From Anisakis pegreffii (Eukaryota > Nematoda > Chromadorea > Rhabditida > Anisakidae), in NCBI GenBank assembly GCA_035041965.1, contig JAPYMA010000657.1, positions 62,001 through 126,000 of the forward strand: 64,000 nt of DNA. Direction: 5' to 3'. The translations under genes were made by a program, and so were the position numbers. The notes under the pieces were generated by a model. That model saw nothing but the letters and a program-made list of their open reading frames with translations. It ran no database searches and was not told the DNA's origin. Of the stretch, positions 12,201-24,547 are shown piece after piece; the first letter of the stretch is position 1; each line of letters starts with the position of its first letter.

Positions 12201-15200
12201 CTGCTGCAGCATTCATATCCATTTGTCTAGAATCAGTTTCGTGACGAGTAAAGATCAAGAATTCGGATAAGACAATCGTGAATGCATAATCATACAATAT
12301 AACCTCCAAACTGGATAATATCTCATCAAGTGATCACATCTGCATGTGATACATAACTGTTCGTTCACCCAACTCAATCAGTTTCTGGGAATACGCAAAG
12401 ATTTTAACGTTCTCATAATGCAACAATCCCCATTCTCATAATGCAACAATTAGGGACGAATATGCGGAAGTAAACAAAACTGAACAAGGAAGTGAGACAC
12501 TCTTTGAAATTTTGAAACCACTAATATCAAAAATCATCGACGAATGTGATTAGAATGGATAAATTTTTGGCAGCTACTTCGAATGATTCAAGGAAATTAG
12601 CGAATGAAACGGATGAAATTAAAGCGATAAATGAAATAAATATCCACTGACATCTTCTCGGCAATACTTTTCTCCATGATGGCCGTCTCATCGATGGGAT
12701 TCGAACAAATTGATACGTCAAGAACGGAATCCCTTGACTGATCAAACGATAGTGATACTGAGTTCAGTGAGCAACGTTCCTCCCTGGAATAGCACAGCAA
12801 ACATTCAGAATCGACAATGATTAGGTGAATCCTTTTGATACTTCGTAATCAGTGAAGTGAAGCCTCTTCTATGAGGCACATCATGATCAGACATAAAAAA
12901 CAATTGCTCCTCTTGTTCGTCTCATTCCTCCTCTGACGAAAGTGTCAGAAACAAGGACGTTGGAAGTCTGTAAAATGAGAGAGTCCTAATGTGGGCACCA
13001 GTAAAAATATCATCAACACTGAATTCGTTATTGAATGAACTAAGAAACTACATGATTTCAGACAAACTACATGATTCATAAGAACCGCCTTATGTTAGCA
13101 ATGACATCAGGAAAAACGCATACCGGATAAGGCTTGAAAGTTTTTAAAACCATAATCAGTTTTGCAATATAAACAGGATAATGTTCGCAGTGGATTAAAC
13201 GATCAAGAAGTTGCATTGGATCAACGAATTTATCAACTCAACAGCATTATTCACTCCGATCGAGCAATCAATAACTCATGCTCGATTACAATATGTACAA
13301 TTGCATGACTGTCACGTAATAATTGAATGCATTGTGCGTGAGTGCGAAATGACTCACGACAATGACAACTCTCACAAAATCAACATCATTTTTGTTGTTG
13401 CTTTGGATGAAACAAGAAATTTTTTAATTTTAATGTGCATCCCATCAAAATTAAAATGAGACATTCTAACGGTTCGAAATGACGATAAATATGATAAAAG
13501 AAAAAGTAATTCTTTCAGTGCACTTGCAAATCAGATGCAATATCGGAGGTTCTGTGAATGCTAAATAAAACTGAAACATCGCTCGCTTGTTTCTCAACAA
13601 CCATCTGAAACCAAAAACATTTTTCTAACTCTAATACAGGTGACTATTCGCTATTCTCATTTTTCGCTATTCTCATTCTATTCTCATGTGACTTAATTTG
13701 AAATAGATCCCTACTGACCACAAATAAAATAAGGATGTGAATAAAACTGGCAAATTAAGTCAACCAACCGATAGTATCTCAAATGTATCTTTGAGCAGGT
13801 TACGATCTATTTCGTCTATCCTTAGAAGTGTTTATTTATAGATTGCTATTTACATATTCCCAACTAATGCAAACAATACAACGACGAAAACGTTTCACAA
13901 ACAAACAACAGTCATATTTATTCTAACTAATAAATGTATCGCTCGAAATCAACAAGGAATTCGTAATGATAACAGAGTCATAAACCACGTGTGCGATGTT
14001 TGTATTTAGTCACATATGTATGAGTAGGTTTAATTTTGAACTTTATTTTGAACGATCCGTTTGCACAGATATGAAAATGGGAAAGTTCGGTGGTTGGAAG
14101 ATGTCACCTTCCATGACAAGGTTTTGTCGTTGACTCAATTACAATTATGGATTTATCTATCTATGTGAATTTCAGTTTGGTTATCCATATATGAGTATTC
14201 AATTATGCTTATCTATATGAATCGAATAACAGCGGTTGTTGCCGAGCTGAACTTGGATGAAAACATTACTGTAATTCTGAACAGATCCATTACGCTTAAC
14301 GGATAAGTGTCTCGCAGCATAACGCCGTTATTTCAACGGAAAATCAAAAAAGTGGCTTGCTTTCAATCAATCATAATACTTCAAAATTATCACATGGCTC
14401 CGACGCATTATGAGCATAAAACTATCTTGAAACCAGACCCGCATCATTCATGTTGAGAGGGATGCAGAAGAGGTTAGAACAGTTTCACTTGCAAATAAAT
14501 ACTCAGAGATGCAGTGAACATCGCAGATACAGCGAATAATCAGATAAATATGATTTATTGCCAAGCATAATTTCGAACAAGGAAACGTCTAGTTGGATAA
14601 TGATTCTCTTTGATCATTTACGTCAACGCGGCACAACTCTCCGCAGGTAGCCTATGTTCTGAAATGGTCATTCAAATTCGGACCACAAATTGAAATTTTG
14701 AGTTGCGATCATCTGAGGTTCAAAGAATAACCGAAACGTGAGTTATTTTCATTAATACTCCGCAGATCGTTCGAATCAGAATTCAGTTCAGTAGCATTCG
14801 CGAATGCGGATACATGTGCCATTTAGTGTTTGAAATGTGGAAATTTATTAGTGATAAGGATTATGTGGTGAAATAGGGAATCCACTGATAAAGTTTTACA
14901 AAAAACATTGACTGAGATTATTTGAAGTGATAATAACGATCTTCGATGACGGAACGTAGAAGTGCCAAACAGTCATCTTCGAAGTAACCGAGCAACATCA
15001 CATGAGTGAGTGAACAACAATTCAGCTCAAATGCTATTCGTTCACTCTGATTCTGTCATTCTTTGTCGCGAATCAATTCACTTGAAGAATATGAAGCAAT
15101 AATTTGGAGAAGTCGTCATGGACCATTGAGAAATTTATGATTAGTTGTTCATGAAGGGTATCATGCACTGCATTGTCCTTGACATTTGCACTTACAACTA

Positions 15201-18200
15201 CACTAAATCATACACAGCATTCATCGCTCACAAAGGAAATTTCAAAAAATTATTCTTTTGCTTTAAGATGCATCACTAGGTCGTAGTTAGTGAACGTTCC
15301 GTGAATCTTCTTTACCGGATCTTATTCACTATCAGATCGTTGCTTTAAACAGCATTGACTGCTTTGCATACGCTTTATAAATTAACGTAAATACGCCAAG
15401 TTTGAGAGGCAACTAGAGTGGTTACGTTCAACCAGTTGATCAATTAACAATCAATTGGCAAAATGAGATAAGATAAGAATCAGTCGAAGGTTGCGTTGAT
15501 GAAATATAAATGTTTACGTTCGGTTCGATTGCACTTACGATAGGAATATCAGATTAGACACCAATTTTAATACATTTATCAATTTATTAATGTTCCAAAA
15601 TACCACAGAACTACTGATTTTGTTACTTCAAATCATTTGAATGCATTCATTTATTGCATCTTAGCTTCAAGTTATTAATAAGACCACTGACAATGGAAAT
15701 ATCCTTCCTTCAGTGATCATTTCGAACAGTGCCAATCGTAAATTATTTTAGAAACGGTTGTTAATCAATTAAAACGCAATGTAGACTGTAAATGAACTTA
15801 CACAGAACTCATCGTTTCAACGGGTCGTTCGATGAGAATTTCATACTGATCACGATCGCGATCTCGATCACCGGTTGCAATCGCAGACGACATTTGCACT
15901 TGACTCTGAAGAATGAAAGCAACAAATTCAATTGCCATCGATCTCATAAGACGATTGTTGTGTATTAGTGAAACGTAAATATTTTAGTTTAGATTGGTGT
16001 GTGTATTTGTTGATGTGAATCATCATCATTTCTTTAAGACACATATTTTAAGTGTTCATTTGAATGACAATATCGAATTTGAATTTGACATTTTATCGAT
16101 CGATATGTTAGCGATGATTGCTTACTGGCAAATACGACGACATTCGCTTCAAAAAAAACATCTAGAGATTTGAGCAATCTATTTGTAAACGATTGTGACA
16201 AGAAGGAAACGCATAGTGCAAGCGGATTCGTTTGACTGAAACGAAATCCATTCAATCCATAAATATAGCAAACTGAGATGAGTACGTAGGAAATCATACA
16301 AAGTTGCACCAAAACTGTTCTATGCTATATATTTCAACATGATTTGAATGAGTATTTCAACGTGGTGGTGTTCATATTATGTGAAATCATCAGCCAATAT
16401 TTAGCTGAATGGCAATAAATTCGAATCTATTTGTAAACGATTCGTAAAAGAACGTTGAACCATTAGAATAGCAAAAAAAAACAGAACGAATTTAAAACTG
16501 AAAAAGATTGGTTTGTGAGACGATGACAGGATTAACGTAGCAAATATATGGGTACACAAAGTCTGCAAAATTATACTTGATTAAAGAGGAACGCCAAGAG
16601 ATATGGGAGAATGAATGACTTGCGATTGTATCTGTCAGTTCATTGTTTGAAAGCTCGTTTTGGTTACCAATCTCATAAACCAAATATCACAATGAATCCT
16701 CCGGTCTGCATCTATTACTCACCTCAATGCACAATCGCTCACAGTCAGCAAAACGTTTAGTGAATCGAAAAAGATGTCAAATGAAATTTCATGAAATTAA
16801 TACAGATGACTGAGTATAATCCTGTTGCATTTACTGCTATCCTAAATGTTATGGTTTGGCCTTGTATAGTACACACTGTAACGAATTATCAAGAAGTGAT
16901 TGCATTAGGAATGTGTAACAGATGGAATGTTTCAATTCGAACGAAAATTTGAATATTGAAATGTAATGCATACAGAGATGTGCTGAGAGGAACGATAAGG
17001 CGATAGATATTGTCTTCGAAAGGTTATCAATAATAATTGCGCGACGATGCACTGAGATTTGAGCAGAAGAACGATAAATTATATTGCATTGGAACAATGA
17101 AGCAAAAGAAATTCAAATGGAGTGCGTTCTTATTTCAATGATGAATAATTAATTGCTCGCAAAAGCTAATCACTATGCACCACTCACTTACCATTGAGTT
17201 TTTTGCGAACGGTGTGAGGAGTTTTTAATGAATGGTAAATGCACATGCACAGCATCGGTCGTCTTGCAACAGCAAAAATTCTTCTCACTGTTATTTTCGT
17301 GTGACGACGAGTCAGTATCCGAATCAATTGAACGTAACAGCTGAGCAAGTTGTTCGAAAGGCACTGGTTGTGTTTCAACAGGAGGAATTGGCGGTGGTGG
17401 TGGTGATGATAATAAAGAGTTATTTGAGGTGGGCGAAGGAGACACCCAATTACGAGACGGGGTTTCTGGAGGGGATGAATGCAGTTGTTTGAACGGCGGG
17501 GACACTGAAGAATGGTTTAGATTGATAACGGTTGGTGCACGACGCGACGAACAACTGCTTTGGCTACACAGATCGTCGCTTTCCTCCTGCAAATAATAAA
17601 TATCGTCACATAGGTCAACGGTCACTCTTTTGGTCATTCAATCGGACAATCTTGCTCATTTCTCCTCATAACAGATGAACTTTTTTATTTGTTCTCGTCA
17701 CAAGCGCATCTCTCCTTCAAATGCACTCTTTCATATCTCACAAACGTCTTCTTGACAAAAGCACTCAATGAATGAGTTGTTTCCACGCTAAAAACGAAAA
17801 TGTAACCACTCTTATTACCATTCCCCACAAATCCATTAAATGGAGAACGGTCTCATTAGATAGGTTTGATTATCGTCCATTTATGCATCCCGACAAAAGA
17901 CACATCAACACCATCAATATCACATTAATTCACCATAATTTTCGCTTATTAATCAATTACAGAGTTCCCCCTTAGTTTTTTCGTGAAACGGAAATACAGT
18001 CAGTCCTCTAATTACGATGTTTTACAGCAGTTTGAAGACACGAAAGGCTAACTGAAGCCCTTTGAGCAATTGCTTTATGCATTAACTAGGTCGGAAAGAC
18101 ACAGCTAAATCTCTGAAACCACTGGAGAAGAGCAAAATTTTTGAGTCATAATATAACCAATGAAGCACATTCAGCGAATTATATTATCAAAGATGAAGAG

Positions 18201-19146
18201 CACAATATTTTGGTCAACAAAAAATGCATAAGGATAGGAAGAGGTAAAGACTGAAGCCAGAGCAGAGTTCGGAATCGTTTGTTGAATGATGTCGGCGATA
18301 ACAACTCAAGTGATGAGCACAACAAAATCTGGTGCTGGTGTTCAAACAAAAACATTCGTTCATAAAAATTGTCCCAATACAATCGTCGTTTCTCAACAGT
18401 GAATGGCGATAAATACGATCGTTTACTACGCGCGATCGCTTACAGGAACCAGTTCAACTGATGAGAAAAAAGTAATTGAAAAAGGCATTAGATGATTCAC
18501 ATTCGAGTGTTTTTCACTTCCTGCAGCCAAAATTAATTCATTTGCGAATTTTGGTGACGTCCGTCTAACTCGAATGATGTTTCAAAATCTAAAACTTTCA
18601 AGGTCCGCTGTTTGGCGAAGCATTACTTACCAAAGGTTTCTCACGATTGGAGCACCGATGAGAAGATATCTTCACACGGAATGTTTGATCTCATTGGGAA
18701 GTTCCGCAAACAATATGATATTGTTTACCAAACAAAACTGATATTCAACAGACCACTGACGAGGGAGAGGGAATGGGAAGTAAGAAGAAATGATTTAACA
18801 TCATGAAACTAACCTCTGGAATTACTTGCAAATACTGCTCGCTGAATTGAGGATATCGGTCGATGCCACCTGAAGTCGGCGATAAGTCCGACATCGCATG
18901 TGGAGGGAGTAAGGCAGGAACTCGAGCAGAACCTATTAGAGATGGCATCGGGAGATGGGTTGAAGTGGCAACAGAAGACGAAGCGTAACATGACGAAGTT
19001 GTCGGAATAGCGTTGCCGTGTGCGGAAGTGAGTATTGTATCAGTGGGTAGGAGTGCAGTCAGTGAATCCATCGAAGAATCCGCTATTGAAACATCACGTT
19101 GATCGTTATCGTCGAAAAGCAGCAATCGCCAGGCGAAGATAAGTGT
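1..19146 (-). CDS. Large Glu/Arg-rich single-helix/coiled-coil protein with proline-rich N-terminal part, partial
   Basis: Thirteen exons were placed by GT-AG junctions, and every junction keeps one reading frame: 19146-18814, 17586-17192, 15903-15802, 12783-12652, 12226-11808, 10685-10555, 3429-3360, 3151-3003, 2862-2539, 2127-1928, 1398-1000, 736-571, 236-1. That gives about 1018 codons, with both protein ends outside what I can see: no start exon was found upstream and the gene runs off position 1. The first half is Ser/Thr/Pro/Asn-rich and probably disordered. It includes a profilin/EVH1-type poly-proline run. The last ~430 residues are almost pure Glu/Arg/Lys with spaced Leu/Ile, like trichohyalin or caldesmon-type helices. 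I do not recognise an enzymatic domain. A cytoskeletal or junctional scaffold is an inference from composition only. The absence of stops across 12 joins makes the gene model strong and the family assignment open. Confidence 0.85.
571..736 (-). CDS. Exon 12 of the Glu/Arg-rich gene, charged helix
   Basis: The acceptor is TTTTCAAG at 737 and the donor GTTGGT at 570. The exon is 166 nt. The peptide [20 protein letters not shown] and what follows continues the charged helix with a little more Leu/Ala. Confidence 0.8.
1000..1398 (-). CDS. Exon 11 of the Glu/Arg-rich gene, longest charged helix
   Basis: The acceptor is TCTCAG at 1399 and the donor GTGGGG at 999. The exon is 399 nt. Its ~133 residues are almost only Glu, Arg and Lys with scattered Leu, Ile and Gln. 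Glu and Arg alternate at i/i+4 spacing and there is no proline or glycine. This is the single-alpha-helix signature rather than a clean heptad coiled coil. Confidence 0.85.
1928..2127 (-). CDS. Exon 10 of the Glu/Arg-rich gene, charged helix
   Basis: The acceptor is GCTTTCAG at 2128 and the donor GTAATA at 1927. The exon is 200 nt. It is entirely Glu/Arg/Lys/Gln with periodic Leu (for example [20 protein letters not shown]). Confidence 0.8.
2539..2862 (-). CDS. Exon 9 of the Glu/Arg-rich gene, start of the charged helix
   Basis: The acceptor is CTTTCAG at 2863 and the donor GTTACT at 2538. The exon is 324 nt, phase 0 to 0. The first half is mixed sequence rich in Arg, Tyr and Ser. From about residue 60 of the exon it turns into continuous Glu/Arg/Asp helix ([20 protein letters not shown]). 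Confidence 0.85.
3003..3151 (-). CDS. Exon 8 of the Glu/Arg-rich gene
   Basis: The acceptor is AATTGCAG at 3152 and the donor GTGCTT at 3002 (a weak donor). The exon is 149 nt, phase 1 to 0. The peptide includes [20 protein letters not shown] and ends near HQQEYYRKE. Confidence 0.65.
3360..3429 (-). CDS. Exon 7 of the Glu/Arg-rich gene
   Basis: This 70-nt exon follows a 7.1 kb intron. The acceptor is CATTGCAG at 3430 and the donor GTTATC at 3359. The peptide is [18 protein letters not shown] followed by FDIRS. Phases agree with exons 6 and 8. Extra small exons inside the long intron cannot be excluded but are not needed for the frame. Confidence 0.65.
4475..4745. repeat. Degenerate GGAACAG-type short repeat tract
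   Basis: Across about 270 bp the heptamer-like GGAACAG / AGAACAG / GGAACGC recurs many times at irregular spacing, with purines strongly favoured on the plus strand. It looks like a decayed minisatellite or short-repeat expansion inside the intron. Confidence 0.5.
5570..5632. repeat. Perfect 30-bp inverted repeat with 3-bp spacer
   Basis: The left arm is 5570-5599, the spacer GGT is 5600-5602 and the right arm is 5603-5632. I read all 30 pairs as complementary. The arm centre contains TTCTAGCTGGGGTGATC. It would form a 63-nt hairpin as DNA or as intronic RNA. There are no recognisable transposon ends or direct repeats outside it. Confidence 0.9.
8780..8817. repeat. ATT microsatellite, interrupted
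   Basis: There are two short ATT runs separated by CACAGTATC. Confidence 0.8.
9175..9223. repeat. 25-bp tandem duplication
   Basis: The unit TAACATACTTCTTAATTGAA plus TAATG occurs twice head to tail with no mismatch seen. Confidence 0.85.
9561..9588. repeat. TTTA microsatellite
   Basis: Consecutive TTTA units follow a TTTATTCA start. Confidence 0.8.
10555..10685 (-). CDS. Exon 6 of the Glu/Arg-rich gene, poly-proline tract
   Basis: The acceptor is TTTCAG at 10686 and the donor GTTACA at 10554. The exon is 131 nt. It encodes [17 protein letters not shown], the kind of run bound by profilin, EVH1, SH3 or WW domains. No formin FH2 sequence follows, so a formin is not supported. Confidence 0.8.
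11808..12226 (-). CDS. Exon 5 of the Glu/Arg-rich gene, Asn/Thr/Tyr-rich low complexity
   Basis: The acceptor is TTCTAG at 12227 and the donor GTAAAT at 11807. The exon is 419 nt. It encodes an Asn/Thr/Tyr-rich segment with runs of YYYY and NNNNN, produced by GTT/AAT trinucleotide tracts on the plus strand near 11938-11990. It is a possible prion-like or disordered segment, and a site where repeat-length variation is likely. Confidence 0.8.
12652..12783 (-). CDS. Exon 4 of the Glu/Arg-rich gene
   Basis: The acceptor is ATTCCAG at 12784 and the donor GTCAGT at 12651. The exon is 132 nt. The peptide begins [18 protein letters not shown] and contains several Ser and acidic residues. Its phase agrees with both neighbours. 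Confidence 0.75.
15802..15903 (-). CDS. Exon 3 of the Glu/Arg-rich gene
   Basis: This 102-nt exon encodes [19 protein letters not shown] and then [14 protein letters not shown]. The acceptor must be CTTCAGAG at 15904. Using the first AG, two bases upstream, would make a TGA across the junction with exon 2. The donor is GTAAGT at 15801. Confidence 0.75.
17192..17586 (-). CDS. Exon 2 of the Glu/Arg-rich gene, Ser/Pro-rich
   Basis: The acceptor is TTTGCAG at 17587 and the donor is GTAAGT at 17191. The exon is 395 nt, phase 0 to 2. The peptide is Ser/Pro-rich, with a [15 protein letters not shown] stretch, an acidic Ser/Asp patch ([10 protein letters not shown]) and a CCC triplet near its end. 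It is probably unstructured. Confidence 0.8.
18814..19146 (-). CDS. Exon 1 (as seen) of the Glu/Arg-rich gene
   Basis: The acceptor is TTTCAG at 19147 and the donor is GTTAGT at 18813. The exon is 333 nt, phase 0 to 0. The peptide starts [19 protein letters not shown] and then becomes Ser/Thr/Ala/Pro-rich. It is not a start exon, because it opens at a splice acceptor; the upstream part of the gene was not found in 19147-29900. Confidence 0.75.
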
Positions 19147-22100
19147 CTGAAATGGTCATAAATGTCACAAATAAAAATTCATTTTAGAGTTTATAAAAAC
19201 CATTCGGCTTATTTGTTTAATGGTGCAGAAATATAGAAGGAAACAACGGTCGCAACTGCATCTGGTAAGCTTTCAGCAATTGCTTCATAACATACTTCGA
19301 TGAATGATTGAGTTCTGCAAACAGCTTGATTTTGACCTCTTCATTGATCTTATTAACAGCTTGTAATTATGAATTTATTTCAACTTATCTCTAAAATACC
19401 AAAACGTGTTCTAAACCTAACGACAATTTCTTCCGCACTAATCAAAATCATAGCAACAAGCGGGGTTCAAATAGCCGTGACTGCACGTGCCACGAAGTTC
19501 CGTGAATATTACATCGTCACATCAGTTATAAAATAAAAATTTTTCTCCATGAATAGAGCATATCGTCGCATCAAGCATTAAAAAAACTTCATGCATGTAA
19601 CAGTGCGAGTACGATTCCACATACGAATAGAATGATTAAATATCGTTCCTGAGAGAGCTTCCACACTGTGTGCTGCATCAGCCGAGAGGCTTCCAATAAT
19701 AATCGACATAAAATGTACATTTATTGTAAAGAGAAGACACAATGACAGTGATGAACATCCCAGGAAAATGCATTCCAGCAACAAGCGCAAAGTGAAATTC
19801 ATTCGCTCACAGAAATTTTTGAGGGAATGAACTATAGCAAGCAACGAGAACGAATCGTCCATCCATTCCATAACAGTGGAAAATTCTTTCCAAATAAACT
19901 TGTTTAAAGTAAGGAAGAAGTGCAATTTTTCTGCTTCTAAAAAATTTCACTAATCTATCCTCGTGATCTTTTCAGTGCAATAACGGATGTATGATTCGAG
20001 GAATCCATTAATTTTACATCAAACGAAACGCTAAGAAAAAGTGAGAAAGATGAATAGCCACAACATCTGAAGGTTCGGAATCACTAGACATTGATTTGCG
20101 GAAATCGTTCAGTCTTAATCGTACGAGCGATTTAAATCTCAATGAACAGATGAGAACTACTTCATAATGTGGAAAAAAACTATTCTCTGAACAACTCTGC
20201 AAACTGGACCAATCCAAAATTCGAATATACATTGCCATGTTGTTATGGTAACGCAAATGCTGAATTTCTGCTCAGCATAGCGCTATGATTAATGACTTGC
20301 CTGTGTCTCTAACCAATACTTTAGTCCCGTACATCCCCAAATCATCAATATCTGTCATTCGTCTGAATAATTCGAGTCATTTTCATTTGAAATTTCATTT
20401 TAACCATTCAAATCGAATGAACAAACTGAATATTTAGCACATCCAACAATTACTGCACAAAAGTGGCTTATAGAACGCTCGTACATTGTGAAGAATAGCT
20501 CTTGTAAGCCATCAGTGATCACTGACCACATCGAGATAGATGATGCTTCTCTGACAACGAGAGGCTGTAAACATGCTCTAAAGCGGGAAGCGTCCACTCG
20601 AGAATCTTTCAGCAATTCTGCAAATTCTATCCACGATATCCTACTGCAGTACTCTGTGAATTTGAATCTGTGAAACGCTTTCAATCTTACTCATCCAAAT
20701 ATTCGATTCATCAAACGAGCCAAATCACAAAAGTGGGTAGAACGAAAACAAAAAGTAATCTCAACAAACACATTGATCACCTTGCAACTAGATTTATTGG
20801 ATAGGAAGCGAGCGAGTATAGAAAAGTAAACATTATCAGTTCAGTTGGCAAAAGTGAATAACCCGTGAATGAATGCTTCATTGTTCACCTAAATTTTCGT
20901 CGTCCTAAATACCCTCACAACGTATCAATATTCTCCACGACAAATCAGATGAGATTCGCATCAGTGATCACTCGATCTGTTCGCATTAGATTTAATGCTT
21001 GTTTTTCAATAAACCTGAAATTTCTGGTCGCATAAGCGCCCCATTCTGCAACACACCGAAAATTTGATGGTGTTTGCGCAAAATTTGATGCAGATCAGAA
21101 AATGATCTGATAGATTACTAACATTTCGATTACTGTCGACAGTTTCACACTCTCATAGTGACCAAATGTGAAAAAATGTTTATCAATCACTTATGGCCAA
21201 TATAATGCTAACAATAAATTAATGTTCAGTTGTGATGAAAAAGACGATTCCACAAAATTATGATTAATCGAATGAAAATGATACAAATAACTCGTAGCAT
21301 AATAGATTCCACTTAATGTTCTCATATTTTTCTCATATCCAAACAACTGACGAAAAATAAGCGTGCAGTCAGTCAGTCACGTGTATGCTAAAGTAATCAA
21401 ATAAATAATACTGTACGCAGTACTCAAGTGAACAAACATCGATCAATGCTCAGTAGCGTATTTGTACTCGGTAATTACCAGATGAGTTCACAACATTAAC
21501 TCAAAATGCAAAAACACAAAATGAGACACAATTTCAATTGAACACAACTTTGCGATGAGAAAATCGCTCCATTATGTTCGATGAAATCGTTCAAAATTGC
21601 CGGTGATTTTCGTTCGAATTTCAATGTGAAATAACCTTATTTTCTCATCAGATGGAACAGACAACTGAAGATGCAAAAAAACTGAAATCTCTTTGTGTTG
21701 CATGTCACAAACCATCACCAAATTCCAGTCAGCAACAATTTGAACGATTTCGGAGCGCCTTCCAAGAAATGCGATTATTCGATTCAACGAGACATGACGA
21801 CTGGAAGGAAATATGACCGATCGATCAATCGATACATTGTGGAAGAAACTGAATTTGCAGTTCAACGACCGAAGAAAGTAGCTAACAGATCATCAACATT
21901 TAAATTCAACTAATACAAAATGATTTCACGAATTCCAATGGATGGACATGGACAACAACGCGTTTAACTCAAATAGCTTTGGATTAGTAATTGCAAACGG
22001 AATGTTGACTGAACACTTAACTCTTCATTCACCGTATGCAAATAGTCCGATCGGAATCGTTGAAATGCCATTTTAACGCAGCATTCACAGATTTACGAAA

Positions 22101-24317
22101 CAATTCTCGACAAAAATTCATCTATTTCATTGTATTCTCCGAATCGTTGTGATCATCGTTACAAAACTTGATAAAAGTTCTAAACTCGCACGCGCGTTCG
22201 TAATTGTCACTCAAAAAACTCTATCATATCGTTCGAATGTCATACTCGTCTCAACTGAACAAAGAATGCGATGAATTTGATGATAACAAACGAACACTAC
22301 TCGTTGCCACCAAAAAAACCCCAAACTGTGCAATTCATCAGAAAGTTTTTTGAGCTCCAATATGCTAATGGGAACCATATGTCATATGAAGTGACGAGTT
22401 AAAGTGAATGCAAGGAAGGAAGGATGTTCGACGTTGCTTTGATGAAGATCGACGATTGCAAAGGTGATTACTTTTGTTCGATGACGTATCAAGCAAATGA
22501 CCGTTTCATTGTTTTCGCTAATGACTTCGAATAGGGAAGGATGCTGCCCAGTTATTCAATTTTCGGACTGTGCATTAAAAAGTTGCCAATCATTATTGCA
22601 ACGTAAAATCGTTTGCTTTCATTCAACAATTTCGGATAAAAACAATCGTAAACTCAAACTTCTCAGCTTTTAAACAACAAACCATGGTGCCCTCAATGCT
22701 TTGAAAGCTCGAAACTCTTACATACTGCGATGTTTGCATTTATTAAAATACTCATAAATAGGCCAGTTCTGCCTTCTGTTTGAAAGTACTGAAGATTTCA
22801 AAAGAACATCAATTCAACTTCAATGTGTCATGGTTGAACTTATTATGTTCTTTACGATGCCACAAATTCTAACGATTCAAACACCCAACCAGAGAACTGT
22901 GATAGAGAACTCATTATAGAAAACCTTTTACGAAGACTGTTGAAGAATTAGATGAGGTAATGAAGGGAGTTGAAGACGAAGACACTCGCTCATAAAATGT
23001 GTGTGAATAATTGTGCATTAAAAAGTTGTTTCATTTGCACGAGTTTTTAAATTATGTTTTAGTAGAAGCCTTCTGATAAGATTTCATTCGCAGTGATTCC
23101 AGTGTCTGTGCTGCCGAGAAAATTGCTGAATGAACAATCGCGCTTATAGAGAAATAAACCTCGAACAACTAATTCACAAAGCATCACATAAGACCACAAA
23201 CAACAGATATTGTTCTAATTCCGTTCCATGCTATCACCACGCAGTAACGCATGAACGTTTCCTCAAATAAAAGTTTAACAGCTACTTCAAAGCAAGAAAA
23301 CCGTCTTCTGAAGCAATGATGGATGAACACAACACATCAGTGATGAAGAACGTCATTAATGTTATTTCGCAAATATAAGACAATATCGAGATATTTCGCA
23401 CAAATATAAAACAATGGATGATGTTCGAAAATCACCGCATTTCCATTAAATTCGATCGGCAACTCGACGAGTACGCTCATATCTTGCAGATTTTTCATTA
23501 TAATAGATCTTTCTTCATTTCAAAATCTGCTACGGCGGAATGTTAGTACCATTCATATGAGATGAGACTTGCTGACGCACTCAAAAATGAACGAATTCCA
23601 AACAAGAGTTTACTGCGACAGGATCAGCAAAGACTTTGGCGGATTAATTTTAATGAACAAATATTCGAATTGCAATTCAAATTGATCATTTGAACATTTA
23701 TACGGAGTGAGTGGTATATAGTGCTGATCGCATAAAATGGGTACAATTAATATTGTATTTCCTTAAATCGACGTCCTTGACGGTAACAATCAACACTTTT
23801 CCATTTCACTATTACTTTATGATCAGCAATTATATACGTATTCTTAAATGTGCATTGAATTCATCGACTTTTTATTCATAAAAATGTCGCATAAATCTAA
23901 ATATCCATTTTCATTGATGTGCATTAACAACGAACAACGTGTCAAGTCAAGTGATGAACGATAAATTGCAAAATATTTTTAAGTGATCCACTCTAAAGGT
24001 TAATTTTTTCATCCATATTGAAGTGCTTGTTGAGAGAATTATAAAGCGATCGCTAAGAGATGCTTTTGAACAGATTCTTTCTCTCAAATGATTCGTGTAA
24101 ATGAGTTGTTTAGCATTTCTTTGTTATCAGCGAAAAATCACTTCCTCACGAAGAAATTTTCTGACCGAAGAAATAAATAAGTGCGATAGCTGAAATCAGA
24201 AATAATGATCATTAGGAATTCAATTCTTTTAGCATAGTTGCATGTACATGGCACTATTCACTTGCTGAAAAGTGCATTTACGAATGGGAAGTATTACGAA
24301 AGAATTCTGACAATGAG

Positions 24318-24547
24318 TATATGCGTACTGTTTCATATGGATACTATCGTGTATTTTATTTGATAACCGTTGACATGCCGTATAAATGGAACATAAAACA
24401 TTGAAAAATATGAATCAAGAATGCATAGGATAAATGAATGGCATGATTGAAACGACATGGATTGTTCAGCAGTTAGATTGAATGATCGACGATGCTATTC
24501 ACAAGCTGCTGAATATATGCGTACAGTTTCATATGGATACTACCGTG
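24318..24547. repeat. Two copies of a 34-bp direct repeat
   Basis: Copies are at 24318-24351 and 24514-24547, 196 bp apart, with two differences. The shared core is TTTCATATGGATACTA. There is no similarity between the intervening and flanking sequences. Confidence 0.8.
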
